From positions 248,001 through 312,000 of the forward strand of contig JABYQN010000018.1 of NCBI GenBank assembly GCA_022606135.1: a DNA stretch of 64,000 nucleotides, in the 5' to 3' direction. The DNA is from Fomes fomentarius. Lineage: Eukaryota > Basidiomycota > Agaricomycetes > Polyporales > Polyporaceae. The notes under the pieces were generated by a model that saw only the letters and a program-made list of their open reading frames with translations, had not been told where the DNA came from and ran no database searches. Shown here in pieces: positions 54,181 to 63,700 of the stretch (positions within the stretch are counted from its first letter, which is position 1; every line of letters begins with the position of its first letter). A program made the position numbers and the translations under genes.

Positions 54181-54190
54181 GCGGAATCAA
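54181..54190 (-). other. Gypsy primer-binding site, self-priming type
   Basis: Two bases inside the 5' LTR edge, in element sense, is TTGATTCCGC. Its exact complement GCGGAATCAA occurs in the 5' LTR at 54314-54305, about 30 bp downstream of a TATATA box (54342-54348), where the mRNA is expected to begin. There is no tRNA-type TGG. This is the Tf1-style self-primer arrangement. Confidence 0.7.
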
Positions 54191-54192
54191 AC

Positions 54193-54546
54193 TGTAACGG
54201 GCACCGGCGGGAACGGGAGCGGGACGATGGGCAACGGGCAAAGGTCAAGTTGGGCGAGGCGGGCGAGAGGACGAAGAGAACGAGGAGGGTGCCGGGAACT
54301 GGCGTTGATTCCGCAAGGAGTACAAACATATCTGTAAGGACTATATACTGTAATCTAAGGGACAGTGGTGGCCACGCGAGATGAGGCGGCGGGCGAATCG
54401 GAGAGAGGGATTGGTCGGCATCCAGAGCGTGATGTCGGGACAAGAACTAAAAAGGAAACTACATCAGAGCGTACGATCAGTATCTACGAGTCCATGAGGC
54501 TATCTACGAAAGACCATGAGGCTCGTGTAACGGAGAGGCCATTACA
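54193..54546 (-). repeat. 5' LTR of the gypsy element
   Basis: 354 bp. Element-sense TATA-like AGTATATAG at about 54349-54341, with predicted start near 54314-54318. Terminal TGTAA...TTACA. Confidence 0.95.
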
Positions 54547-54571
54547 CAGCGAAGTGATACTTGATACATAC

Positions 54572-55129
54572 TGGGCAGTGGACATTAGCCAATTGGAGAA
54601 CTCTTGTGATTTGCTCATCATTGGACAGGTTCTGGTTTGTAGTGAAATGGAGAACAGCGTGAACGAAGTGATTCCAGTCGTGGATGAGATACTGCTCAAC
54701 AGGCACTGAGTTCTGTGGACCAAGCTGCACGAAGACTTGTCGTAAAGCTCTCATAGTGTGTGCACGCCGGCTTGGAAGGCTTCCGGGCCATATATCTTGG
54801 TTTAATCCTGGCAGAGGTGTAGCCGACTCAAGGTCCTGAGCAATAATGTTCTGCTTGACTGCCATCGTCCGATTGCTTGGACATTGATGCAACTGCTGGA
54901 GAGTCGGACATTGTTAGGTATCCTATTTGGGTCAAAACCACAAAGCTTAATTCACCTTCTACGCATGAGTTCCTGAGCGTCCAATCGAGTGTCCTTTGAT
55001 GCTTCGTAGGTGGCTGTTCCTTGGGTGTTGCCTTCCCGGCCTTCGATGACACCGCCCGAGATGGGCCTGCGGTAGGAGGACCGGTGCGTGTCGGAGCACC
55101 TTGCTTCCTACCCAAGCCAGTAGCCATTG
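54572..55129 (-). CDS. Exons 1 and 2 of a small host gene split by the gypsy insertion
   Basis: Exon 1 starts MATGLGRKQGAPTRTGPPTA at 55129 (an upstream in-frame ATG at 55199 is also possible) and is basic, ending KHQRTLDWTLRNSC near 54963. Exon 2 (54895-54572, 108 codons) reads QLHQCPSNRTMAVKQNIIAQ ... VEQYLIHDWNHFVHAVLHFT ... LQLANVHCP and ends at a GTATGT donor at 54571. The gypsy element sits 25 nt into this intron, and exon 3 lies at 47796-47915. The protein would be about 200 aa. There are no stops or frameshifts in the joined frame. No family is recognised. Whether it is still spliced across a 6.6-kb intron is unknown. Confidence 0.6.
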
Positions 55130-55316
55130 CACCCACCAGTGAGGAAGACCGAGAGGAGTGTGTCGTCAAGTGATTTTGCTGTTGCTGGCTGGCCCACAAA
55201 GTGCAACGAGAGGAGCACGCGCACCATGATTATATAAGATCTACACTACTATACATGGAGACAGGTCAGCTGCGCCTCCGATGAAGCGCCAGACGTTCAG
55301 TAGACAGCGGGTCTAT

Positions 55317-55427
55317 GGGTACGGGTACGGGTCTCTGACGGGTCTCCCACCTCCTCACCCATACCCGTACCCGCACGGGTTTAACCCGTGACCCACGGCG
55401 GGTGGACCCGACCTGTGCCACTCCCTA
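55317..55427 (+). repeat. GGGTAC-rich dispersed repeat, copy 2
   Basis: About 111 bp starting GGGTACGGGTACGGGTCTC, with core CCATACCCGTACCCGCACGGGTTTAACCC (split here as described), and ending GTGCCACTCCCTA. It abuts the second gypsy's integrase fragment right after its LYWW codons. Confidence 0.8.
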
Positions 55428-55523
55428 GCCACCAGTAAAGACGGCTAACTAGCTCTAGTGTTCCATTCCTTCCTGGGTGTCCGGAGGATAGAGTGTCATG
55501 GCAGAGGAAGGTGATGCGCTTGC
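55428..55523 (-). pseudogene. Second gypsy element: integrase zinc finger, downstream half
   Basis: Minus-strand KRITFLCHDTLSSGHPGRNG and TLELVSRLYWW, the H-H half of a Ty3/gypsy integrase zinc finger. It continues the piece at 56078-56413 once the solo LTR and one copy of CTTGC are removed. It ends at the GGGTAC repeat. Confidence 0.75.
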
Positions 55524-56077
55524 TGATGAACTCTGAACCTGTAAGGCAAGGAGCGACTGTAAGTCACAACAGAGAGGGATCTTCAGTCAGTGAGCGAACG
55601 ACTGTATTGCATAGTGAAGTACCTGTAAGTCACAACAGAGAGGGACTACAAGTACTAAGTCAGTAAGAAGTAGTAGAGCATATGTAGGTAAGAGACTTAC
55701 TCTTCAGTCAGTGAGCGAACGACTGAAGAGCAGAGGCGAAGAAGGGACTGCTTTTATATATGAGGGATGAGTCCATGAGTCAGCAAATGAAGCAGTCACA
55801 TGTAGCCATAAGACGATGAGTCAGAGTCTGTATCGGCGTATGAGTCAGATACAGTCATAGCATGAGTCAGACATAAGGTCTAGAAGAGTCCGGTGCAGTG
55901 TAGAACGCACTGGTACGCACAGGAATGCACAGTAACCATATGGTCATGGGAAAGTACAGTAGGAGAACAAAGAAAACCATAAATGGTAAGTAGGAACACA
56001 GCCTATCTAATCATATGACCATAAACAAGTGTACACAACTCCGGTCCGAGCACAGCCGGTAGTCCAGAAGTTCAACA
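55524..56077 (-). repeat. Copia solo LTR
   Basis: 554 bp of the same LTR family as copies A-C, flanked by a perfect duplication CTTGC (55519-55523 and 56078-56082). It is the product of LTR-LTR recombination that removed the internal region. The TATA box is slightly altered (TTTTATATA). Confidence 0.95.
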
Positions 56078-56420
56078 CTTGCGCAGGTTCCCTCCTGGGG
56101 GAATGTAGAGCTTTCCGTGTCGATAGATAAGACCGTCCTCCACTTCCCATTCCAGAAGGCCATTCGTCAGCTTACAAGGTCCTTTCTCCTTAAGCACCCG
56201 GAGCACGTCGACGACTTCAGGGTCCTGGACCTGCGCATCTCGGATTTCCTGTTCCAGAGAGCTGGTGCCGGTGAGCATGGCGGAGAGCTGGTGTCGGTGA
56301 GCATGGCGGAGAGCTGGTGTCGGTGAGTGTGGCGGAGAGTGTGGCGAACCGCTCTGGCCCAAGGACAATCTGCTCCTGGTTGTCATTGGCATCAAATACC
56401 CCAACCCACCCAAGGGTCAA
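56078..56420 (-). pseudogene. Second gypsy element: RNase H/integrase junction
   Basis: Minus-strand DNQEQIVLGPERFATLSAT, then, after a 26-bp tandem repeat, LEQEIRDAQVQDPEVVDVLR, TNGLLEWEVEDGLIYRHGKL and YIPPGGNLRK. This is the typical link before a gypsy integrase zinc finger and belongs to a different family from the 48-54 kb element. The tandem repeat shifts the frame. Confidence 0.75.
56257..56346. repeat. 26-bp minisatellite
   Basis: Three full units (56257-56282, 56283-56308, 56309-56334) plus a partial one of GAGAGCTGGTGTCGGTGAGC..., with one or two differences each. It lies inside the second gypsy's pol fragment. Confidence 0.9.
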
Positions 56421-57940
56421 CAGCTTCGATCATGGTACGTCCTCCTCATGAGCCACACAGGACTGAAACCTTGTTGGCCTATCCGTGAACTAAGAGGTCC
56501 TAAGAACCTGCTAAGAACCTAAGAGATTTGGGAACTCCTGATGAGCGCGTCCTCATGGTTTCACTGGGAAATTGGTATTGGTGCTCCTCCTCCTCCTCCT
56601 CCGATGCTCTGATGTAGGGCGCTAAACGGAGCGCGACATTCTGTCCTATTCTGTACCATGTATCTATGTTCCATTTCTGCTATACAGTCAACGAGAGTGT
56701 TGGAGGGACTTACCAAGGTTACCTCACAGATTCTCGTGCTCAACGGATTTCTAGTTTGACAGGTTTGGTGCTTACAAGGAAAGTTGGCCCAATTCGGGCT
56801 TGTTGGAATTTTGCCCAATGCGGTATGGGACTTCCGGGTAATGTAAGGCCTGAGTTCCATTGTGAATATACTCAGAAATGTCACAGATGGGTTTTCGATG
56901 CACGCGCAATGCACGTGGGAAGCGCCCATTGCCCGCGACAGCGCGGCAAGACTTCGGGCGCAGCGCACCCATCACTTGCGCCCGCTGATGATTGATGTAG
57001 ATAGTCTGCCCCCTGATGCAGTCCTGGATATATAGGATAGTGCGAGCCACCTGGAGACACAGTTTCAACCTCTTGTCTCCAGGTGAGCCCCCCATGTATT
57101 CTCACTCACATAGTTCCCTCAATACATATCTTGTCTCCAGCCCTTGGTGTCAAGCCTTGCTCCACTTCGCTGCACAAGACTCGTCGGCTCACCCCTGCTG
57201 GCCTTTCGGACTCCTCCCTACTTTCGCTCAACCCACGGTCATGACACTCACCCTATCGACCGCTGCCGCTCAGCGTCTAGTGGCTCAGCGTCAAGTCACT
57301 GGGACACACCCGTTGGACTTGCAGACAGTCGCACACTCGATGACATTCCAGTACATATATTTGTATATTATGGATAATGATGATCTCACAGTGCACTGAC
57401 TGACAATGATCCCTGAGTCTGAGGCTGAGGCCGTGGCCGAAGCCAAGGTCAAGGCCGAGGGAGACTCCAAGCCCAAAGCAGAGAGTGAGCATAGCACCAT
57501 ATCTGCTGCCTTCGAGGGGTGACATAGAAAGAGGATCATACAGTGTCCTGAGTGTGCTACAAAACTCCATAGACCTGCAAAACATGGATCTCCAATAGGT
57601 AGTCAGCCGACGCTGCCTTGCTGCTGCAGCGAGATGGCCGCATGTATGAGGTCGCAGAGTGCAGCCTGAGCCTCAGACGGATGACCAATGATGCCCCATA
57701 CACAACCTACTGCCTACTGACAGCTGCATAGACCAGTCCACAGCTGCTGGCTCGAGGGTCAGACTAAGAACCAATGATGAACAATGCATTACTAGTGGAT
57801 GATGGAGCATGATTTAGTACTACAGAAGGGTCGACCGAGGACCATATACATGATATACATATAGCGTCGGTCGGGGTTGGCTCTACAGTAAGTCTGCCCA
57901 TTAGTACACGTCGGGTGTACACTAACTACAGTATATTACA
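56421..57940. other. No confidently supported gene
   Basis: Plus-strand frames at 56666-56995 and 57016-57399 and an Ala/Glu/Lys-rich run (PESEAEAVAEAKVKAEGDSK, about 57410-57470) are open, but no family or splice pattern is clear. Confidence 0.35.
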
Positions 57941-57944
57941 AGCC

Positions 57945-57982
57945 CCGATTGTGGTGACTTACAGTCACTCCTCAGAGTTCAT
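57945..57982 (+). repeat. Degenerate copia LTR 3' end
   Basis: GTGGTGACTTACAGTCACTCC followed by TCAGAGTTCATCA matches the last bases of the copia LTR with an internal loss of about 11 bp (the CTCGCCTTACAGG stretch). It is a truncated, older LTR remnant or the end of a related family. Confidence 0.5.
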
Positions 57983-58142
57983 CACCATGCAGGTGTCTTC
58001 GACCCAGTGAACAGCTATGGCCATGCAGCTCAGGCTGGGCACACAATCTCTGAGCTCCCGGGCATCGAATAACTTGAAAAGGTATGCACGGACCATCCGC
58101 CTGGCGCGTGGTGATGACATGATCGGCCCACATCTTTGTATG

Positions 58143-58302
58143 TGCAGGTTGCATTCACCAGCGGCAAGCCGCCAGTTGCACAATTTGAACTTGAAGTAGG
58201 TCACGCTGGAGGTCGGAGGCAGATTCCGTCGATCATCTTTGACAACGCAAACCTGGCCAGGCCATTGAGTGGACTGAGTAGTAGATTGAAAACATAGGCT
58301 AT
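58143..58302 (+). other. Coding-like fragment, unassigned
   Basis: After a possible intron ending TTTGTATGTGCAG, the plus frame reads VAFTSGKPPVAQFELEVGHA, then IPSIIFDNANLARPLSG, and stops at TAG near 58300. The minus strand at 58652-58422 also has a coding-like run (LRKLYEETQTTLDSENDSLG). Neither is recognised. The rest of 57983-58980 holds nothing clear. Confidence 0.25.
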
Positions 58303-58982
58303 AGTTTAGAAAAAGAAGATCACAAGCTTAATTCTGCAGTTTAGCGGTGATGACATGTACTAGTACATTCAAGACTCAGGTATGGATGCTATAGCGGAAG
58401 GTATTGTTACACGTCGGGGTACTACAATGCTGCACCTACCCATGCATTGAATACACTCCAGCATTCTGTCGAATCTTCATCATGTTCCACACAAAGGAGT
58501 CCTCCTCCGAGGCTGTCGTTCTCCGAGTCCAGCGTTGTCTGTGTCTCCTCATACAACTTCCTCAGCCCTGTCAGCATTGGCAGCCTAAATGCCATCTTGT
58601 TGAACGCCTGTGGCAGAGTCTCCAAGCCCTCCCGCTCATACACCTCCACCACCTGCTCGCTGCAGCCGGTGCATCACTCCTACGCCGCGCCCACGATCGG
58701 CACATTTCGGAATTACGCCAGCTAGTACAAGACCGGTGGATGTGCATCATGCCCCATGCACAGCTGCATTCTAAACAGTAGATACAACAACTGTACTACA
58801 TGGACTTGTAATACAAATGGCAGGTAGTGCGCCTATACAACCAACAAACCAAACAGATGTTGCACACAGAGGCTCATATGAGACTCGAGGGGTAAATGCG
58901 CCACCAAGCTGAGCGATGAGAGTCAGTAGATGTTGACACTGTCCATAAATGCATGTGCACCTGTACAGGATGGGAAGTGTTA

Positions 58983-60434
58983 TCACGGAACAACTTGCAC
59001 CGATTGCAAGGACTGATCAATTGTCTCCGGCGAAGTGGCAGTCGAGAACGTGGCCACGAGCATGCACCATGCGTCCACAGTGCACTGTGGGATTATTTGG
59101 ATGATGGTAATGTGCGACACACAAAAGAGATTGGCGAAGTCAGCGATAGCGTTTTCAAAATGATAGCCCCAACAACTAGCGTTGTCACCCTGGACTGCAA
59201 GTGTGAGCTTGAGTGTCCCATACCCCGCTTTCTCATCGGCTAAGCAGGATATAGTGAGATTCTCCATGTTCCCACTGTCGCCATACTCGGCATAGAGCTG
59301 GACCAATTCGGTGTGTTTGTAGATGGGAAGGCAACGGAAATCTTGAGGAAGAACGTCAAGGACACCCGGATACCCCTCGACGCCGCCTTGAGCCACTCCT
59401 GTATTGATACACACCTCGACGAAGGCGTGACTGTCGAGATGAAGATGTGATAGGAAAGCATAAACAGCCTCCACACTGGTGTGCAAGATGGAAAGGGACA
59501 CCAAGCGTGATAAATTGACAACCCTGTTGGAGTCAAGTCGAAGGGGGGAGGATGGTTCCGAATCGTTGAAGAAGGGAAATGCGTTCCAGAGTTGAAGGTG
59601 GCGTAATTCACCTGCAGAGCAGTGTCTGAGAACCTCCAGGAACCTATCCAGCGTGAATGAAGGATCGAGCATGGGCGCATCCGTAATACTAATCCTCGTG
59701 AGCTTCCACACAATAGGGCCCTCCCAGTTGAGCTGGACAGTCCCACAGCGCAGGGTGTGTAGGGATGGGAATATGTTGGGACGGAAGTCCAATGCGCCAT
59801 GAACAGTCAAGCCGCGAACGGTGTATGCCGGATAGTGGCTCATTATTTCCGTGAGATGCGGCATCAGGACCAAGCTCAAATGTTGGAGACAGGCGTACGT
59901 ACTCATAATTGAATTAAGGAAATAGAGACGACGGATGCGAGCGGCGTGTTCAAAGAGGATTTTGAGGGCGTGGGGGATGACATCGGCGTCATGGAAGACG
60001 ATATCAACTGTTCTGCTGCCCGATCGTGGGAGGACGAGTTTTAACCAGCGAACGTCCCGATGCACTGCGACGGTCCTCCACAGCTGGGATACGCCACACG
60101 CGATCACTCGCCAGCGTCGACAGACGCCAGTGACAGCAAGCCAGGAAGTCACCTCGCCCGGGAAAGCCCAATGGGGGTACGGGGGAGAGTAGCATGGGAC
60201 GGGCTCTGCTGCTAGTATGAAGATACCCGACATGATCTCCGGGAAGATGTCCTCGATTACACATCGCTCCGACGGCAAAGACCAAAGGGATTGGGAACTC
60301 CAGGGGGTGGCCCACGTTGTGACATGGGATATTGCAAGAACGGCGGCGTTGGACGACTGCAACACGGTCTGAACGGCATCAGCATCGAGGACAGGCACAA
60401 TTGAACCACCACATACCTCAGACACCTGCGCCAT
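58983..60434 (-). CDS. F-box-like protein
   Basis: A single uninterrupted 483-codon frame. After about 60 N-terminal residues comes an F-box-like segment: IFPEIMSGIFILA ... VTSWLAVTGVCRRWRVIACG and VSQLWRTVAVHRD, the L/I-P-E-I...VCRRWR..A...P.LW pattern of agaricomycete F-box proteins. The remainder is leucine-rich with irregular repeats (LQHLSLVLMPHLTEI, SLHTLRCGTVQL, LRHLQLWNAFPFF, LSRLVSLSILHTSVEAV), as expected for a substrate-recognition domain in an SCF ubiquitin ligase. The start at 60434 is the first ATG; the 5' flank is AT-rich near 60600. It appears to be the one clearly intact, intron-free host gene in the window. The target is unknown. Confidence 0.75.
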   Translation of the reverse strand: MAQVSEVCGGSIVPVLDADAVQTVLQSSNAAVLAISHVTTWATPWSSQSLWSLPSERCVIEDIFPEIMSGIFILAAEPVPCYSPPYPHWAFPGEVTSWLAVTGVCRRWRVIACGVSQLWRTVAVHRDVRWLKLVLPRSGSRTVDIVFHDADVIPHALKILFEHAARIRRLYFLNSIMSTYACLQHLSLVLMPHLTEIMSHYPAYTVRGLTVHGALDFRPNIFPSLHTLRCGTVQLNWEGPIVWKLTRISITDAPMLDPSFTLDRFLEVLRHCSAGELRHLQLWNAFPFFNDSEPSSPLRLDSNRVVNLSRLVSLSILHTSVEAVYAFLSHLHLDSHAFVEVCINTGVAQGGVEGYPGVLDVLPQDFRCLPIYKHTELVQLYAEYGDSGNMENLTISCLADEKAGYGTLKLTLAVQGDNASCWGYHFENAIADFANLFCVSHITIIQIIPQCTVDAWCMLVATFSTATSPETIDQSLQSVQVVP

Positions 60435-61450
60435 TGCACTTGTCCGTAGAGGGAATCAGAGATGGGAAAAAAAGACCAGAGGTCGGTGGAGGAAGTGCAA
60501 TAGGGGTAGCGTGGTGGGGAGTGGAGAAGGGGAGACAGGAGGAAACAGACGAGCTGTTGCTTGTATTTCGTGGATGAGACTGAATTGAGAAGGGAATCCG
60601 GGGAATTTTTTATTTCCAGATTGCAAAGAGACAATCAGCACCGTCAACTGTTGACCTGAAACTTTGCAAAGCACACTGACGATTCCTTCCCGTGGGAATT
60701 TTGATCACCCGCCTCCGCGCTCTGGGTCAATCATTTCTCACGACGCAGATACAAATGGCTACTACGGTGCAGATGACGTCCATGCATATGCCCGTCGTAA
60801 GCGGCACCCGCGAGATACGGCAGAGGCAAGGTAAGGTCGTGGTGCCCTATGAGGAAGAGGACCTACAGATGACTTTCAGGGCGGCAACTCCGTCATGCCA
60901 AGGGCGTGACTAGTAGAACCCAGGTTGGTCCGCCCTGGGGTGGGCGTGCTCCTTTAGCGGGAATTACACCATGACCCTAACCCGAAGCACTGGAGTTCAA
61001 CACTCTGTAAGGGCTCTCGTCTCACGCTGTCCCTGTCCCTGTCCCATTCTCTGCAACTTCCACTGGCAGCCCCTTCTTTGCCATGCCTGCCATCCTCTTG
61101 CCCATCCCGCTGCAATCCTCTGGAGTGTCAAGAAGACTTTGGACATGTACAATGACATGATGGGTACGTGTATGGTGAGTCCTATTGTGTCTTTTCTTGT
61201 GTTAATCGATTGCTCATCATCGCGTTGACCGCGCACGCAAGTACGTGTCTCTGCCTGGTGATTCGTTTCGTACTTCGATGTTGACCTAAATTACCTTGTA
61301 GCAATCCGTGACCGTGAGGGGTGTCTGCAGACTGGTATGAACGACCTCTCCTCGCACTCGCACTTGGACACTCCCAGCAGCAACAACAGAATATGGCGGC
61401 TTAGGGAGTGGGATCATCGTCAATCACAAGAGAAGCAGCAGATATCATAC
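60435..61450. other. No supported gene
   Basis: This probably holds the F-box gene's promoter and short plus-strand frames (60692-60913, 60971-61228) without motifs or clear splice structure. Confidence 0.35.
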
Positions 61451-61453
61451 TGC

Positions 61454-61700
61454 TTAATGATGCAGTGGCTTGCTTACTACGGGCACGGGCACGAGGGTAG
61501 TCTGCTCGTCGACCAGGTTGAGCATCGGCTTGTGGATCAAACCTACGTCCAGCCCCTCCTGTCTGCACCGAGAGTATTGTAGGAGATCGTTCGGGGAGAC
61601 GTCGGGACTGGAGATGATTGCCTTGATGACGGCCTTGCCGTCCTCGCTCTTGCCGGCGCGAATTCCTGGAATTCCTCGATGGCCTGTTCGAAGTTGAAGC
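61454..61700 (-). other. Coding-like minus-strand fragment, unassigned
   Basis: A frame with KSEDGKAVIKAIISSPDVSP and GLIHKPMLNLVDEQTTLVPV, ending near 61454. A second frame over the same bases reads FNFEQAIEEFQEFAPARART. It runs into GGGTAC repeat copy 3. No family is recognised. Confidence 0.25.
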
Positions 61701-61705
61701 GGTGC

Positions 61706-61814
61706 GTACGGGTACGGGTTTCTGACTGGTCTCCCATTGCCTGTCCCGTACCCGTACCCGTGCGGGTTTGACCCGCCACCCGCCACGGGTGGACCCGACC
61801 CGTGCCACTCCCTA
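61706..61814 (+). repeat. GGGTAC-rich dispersed repeat, copy 3
   Basis: About 109 bp, GTACGGGTACGGGTTTCTGAC ... (core CCCGTACCCGTACCCGTGCGG) ... GTGCCACTCCCTA. Closest to copy 2. It abuts the decayed gypsy gag region. Confidence 0.8.
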
Positions 61815-63700
61815 TGGCCGCTCCTTTCTGTATGCCACCTGGCGGCGCTCCCGGCGCGCCATCCTTCTACCCGGATTCTGAATTAAGGTCGATCTTCGGC
61901 TTCATCGAAGACCCAGAGTATTGCTTTGAGCAAGCAGCTGTAGTCACACCACGCAACAAGAAGAAGCATGTGCACCGGACTCAGAGAAGACCATCTGGCA
62001 GACTCTACCAGAGTTCAACGGTGCAGTCGTCTGTGATCGCCGAGTATGTTGGCACTGGTAGTCGCATGCTTTTCAGTCTGCAAGATCTCGACATGCTCAT
62101 GGGAATGACTTCGCGCATGGGCGTGAACTCCGTCAAGGAGTTCCAACGACTACAGCGGCAAGTTTCGAGACATTGCGACAATCTCGTGCAAGGCAGCAAA
62201 CTCCGGCAAGACGACTGAATGTTCCTACAGGGACTTCCGGAGTTGCTTCGTGCCCAAGTGCTCAACTGCCTTTGCATAACCCACCCTCAGGTTTTTGCTC
62301 CCCGGCAGCCATATTCAATCACTCAAGTTACTGAGGCCGCACGCCATCTTGAAGCTGTTGTCCCATCCTCATTTATTCACCATCGCTATGCTTTCCCCGC
62401 TTTCTCCGCTACAGCTTCTCTAACCATGCCCCTTTTGCCCACAGTTAAGTACAAGATTGCACAACTCTTCACAGGCTGTCAAATCGATGGCCGACGTGTT
62501 CACGCAGTGGCAGCAACACGCCGCTACGAGCACTTCGACACCTAGGACCGACCGCTCTCCAACCCACCGCACGTCAGTTACTGCCTCACATGAGCGCAAA
62601 CACGACATCCACAGGCACGTGTACGTGTTTATACTGCCGCGATCCAGCGCACGGTGTGGCAGTACTCAGTAGAGTACTCGTACTTGATGTCCGCATTAAA
62701 TTCCTAGTACAAGAGCGCTTACACTACTAAATTTGGACATTTGCATTCCTATTACAGTAGTTTAGTCCCTTGGCGATTTTGCCCGACATATCCTCTTCCG
62801 CTCCCTCTCCCTCGCTCGTTGCTCCTCGACATCACCCCGATTCGTCTATCCCATCGAACTCGCGACCATGTCGCACTCTCGTTATACCCCACTCTCGTAT
62901 ACCAGGGACTACATATGGTCCTTACTACTCGAATCGAATACCCAACTGTCAGCCTCACCCACATCCGTCCGAAGCCCCTATCGCCCCACCACGCACCAAC
63001 AAATGTTTGCGTACTCAGTGCTTCGACACTGGCATACGTCAGTGTCCTCAAGTCGAAACTGACATCTCTGCCCGCCTTGTGAAGTGGAACGAGCAACCAC
63101 AGGTCGTGCTTCCGTCCGGAAGCTACGTACATGTGGCGATTCAAGGCAAGAACCTTCTGGAATGCGTCCTGGAGTACTACAGGCTCTACTCCGAGGCTCG
63201 CACTACGACGGGCTCATCTCAGCAATTTCTCTTCGAGCCAGTCTAGCACTAGTCCCTCCACACCACCCACCTAGTACCTCGCTTCAGAACACGCTCGTCC
63301 GCCCGCTCCGACTTATGCAGGAGGACTCATCCATAACCTCGACCACGACGCGGGGATCGACAGCCTCCGGCAAGAGCTGTATGCGCTTGAGCGGCAGCGC
63401 ACGAAACGTCAGCACGTCACCCAAGAAGTGGCTGCGCAGTTCAAGGCTCACGCAGAACGTGAGAGCGTCACGCGGTACGTTTTCGCGACCCGCCTCACGA
63501 TGCTGACCGTCTGCATTCTTCAGCATGCATCGAAGAGCTCCCCGAGCAACCCACAATCAGCAGCTCGACGACGGTGAGCTCTGCCGAGGTGTCTCAGACC
63601 CACTCTGAGGTCCCGACGAATGGAGCTTCCGTCTGTTGATGCTCAGTCCTCACCTGGGACCTCTATCAAGTCTCCTACGACCTCTGTGACCATCCCGAAC
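61815..63700 (+). pseudogene. Decayed gypsy gag region
   Basis: Plus-strand pieces in Gag-like order: LFSLQDLDMLMGMTSRMGVN and VKEFQRLQRQVSRHCDNLVQ, then, across an in-frame TGA at 62216-62218 (CGA would restore Arg), MFLQGLPELLRAQVLNCLCI and YSITQVTEAARHLEAV. Next come a Cys/His relic with RQCPQVETDISARLVKWNEQ and QVVLPSGSYVHVAIQGKNLL (63040-63160), as after the zinc knuckle of agaricomycete gypsy Gags, and LDHDAGIDSLRQELYALERQ (63340-63400), as in the Gag-Pol linker. Frames change several times. The element runs towards the right edge of the window. No LTR is identified. From 63700 to 64000 nothing is clear. The identification rests on the order of motifs recalled from related elements. Confidence 0.45.

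Larger units (their letters stand above)
47955..54546 (-). mobile_element. Ty3/gypsy chromovirus, full length
   Basis: A 6592-bp element in minus orientation with 354-bp LTRs (47955-48308 and 54193-54546) and a perfect target duplication CAGCG (47950-47954 and 54547-54551). The internal order gag - protease - RT - RNase H - integrase - chromodomain places it among the chromoviruses, which are common in fungi. Primer-binding site, frameshift site and polypurine tract are all recognisable. Pol is interrupted between protease and RT. Confidence 0.97.
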
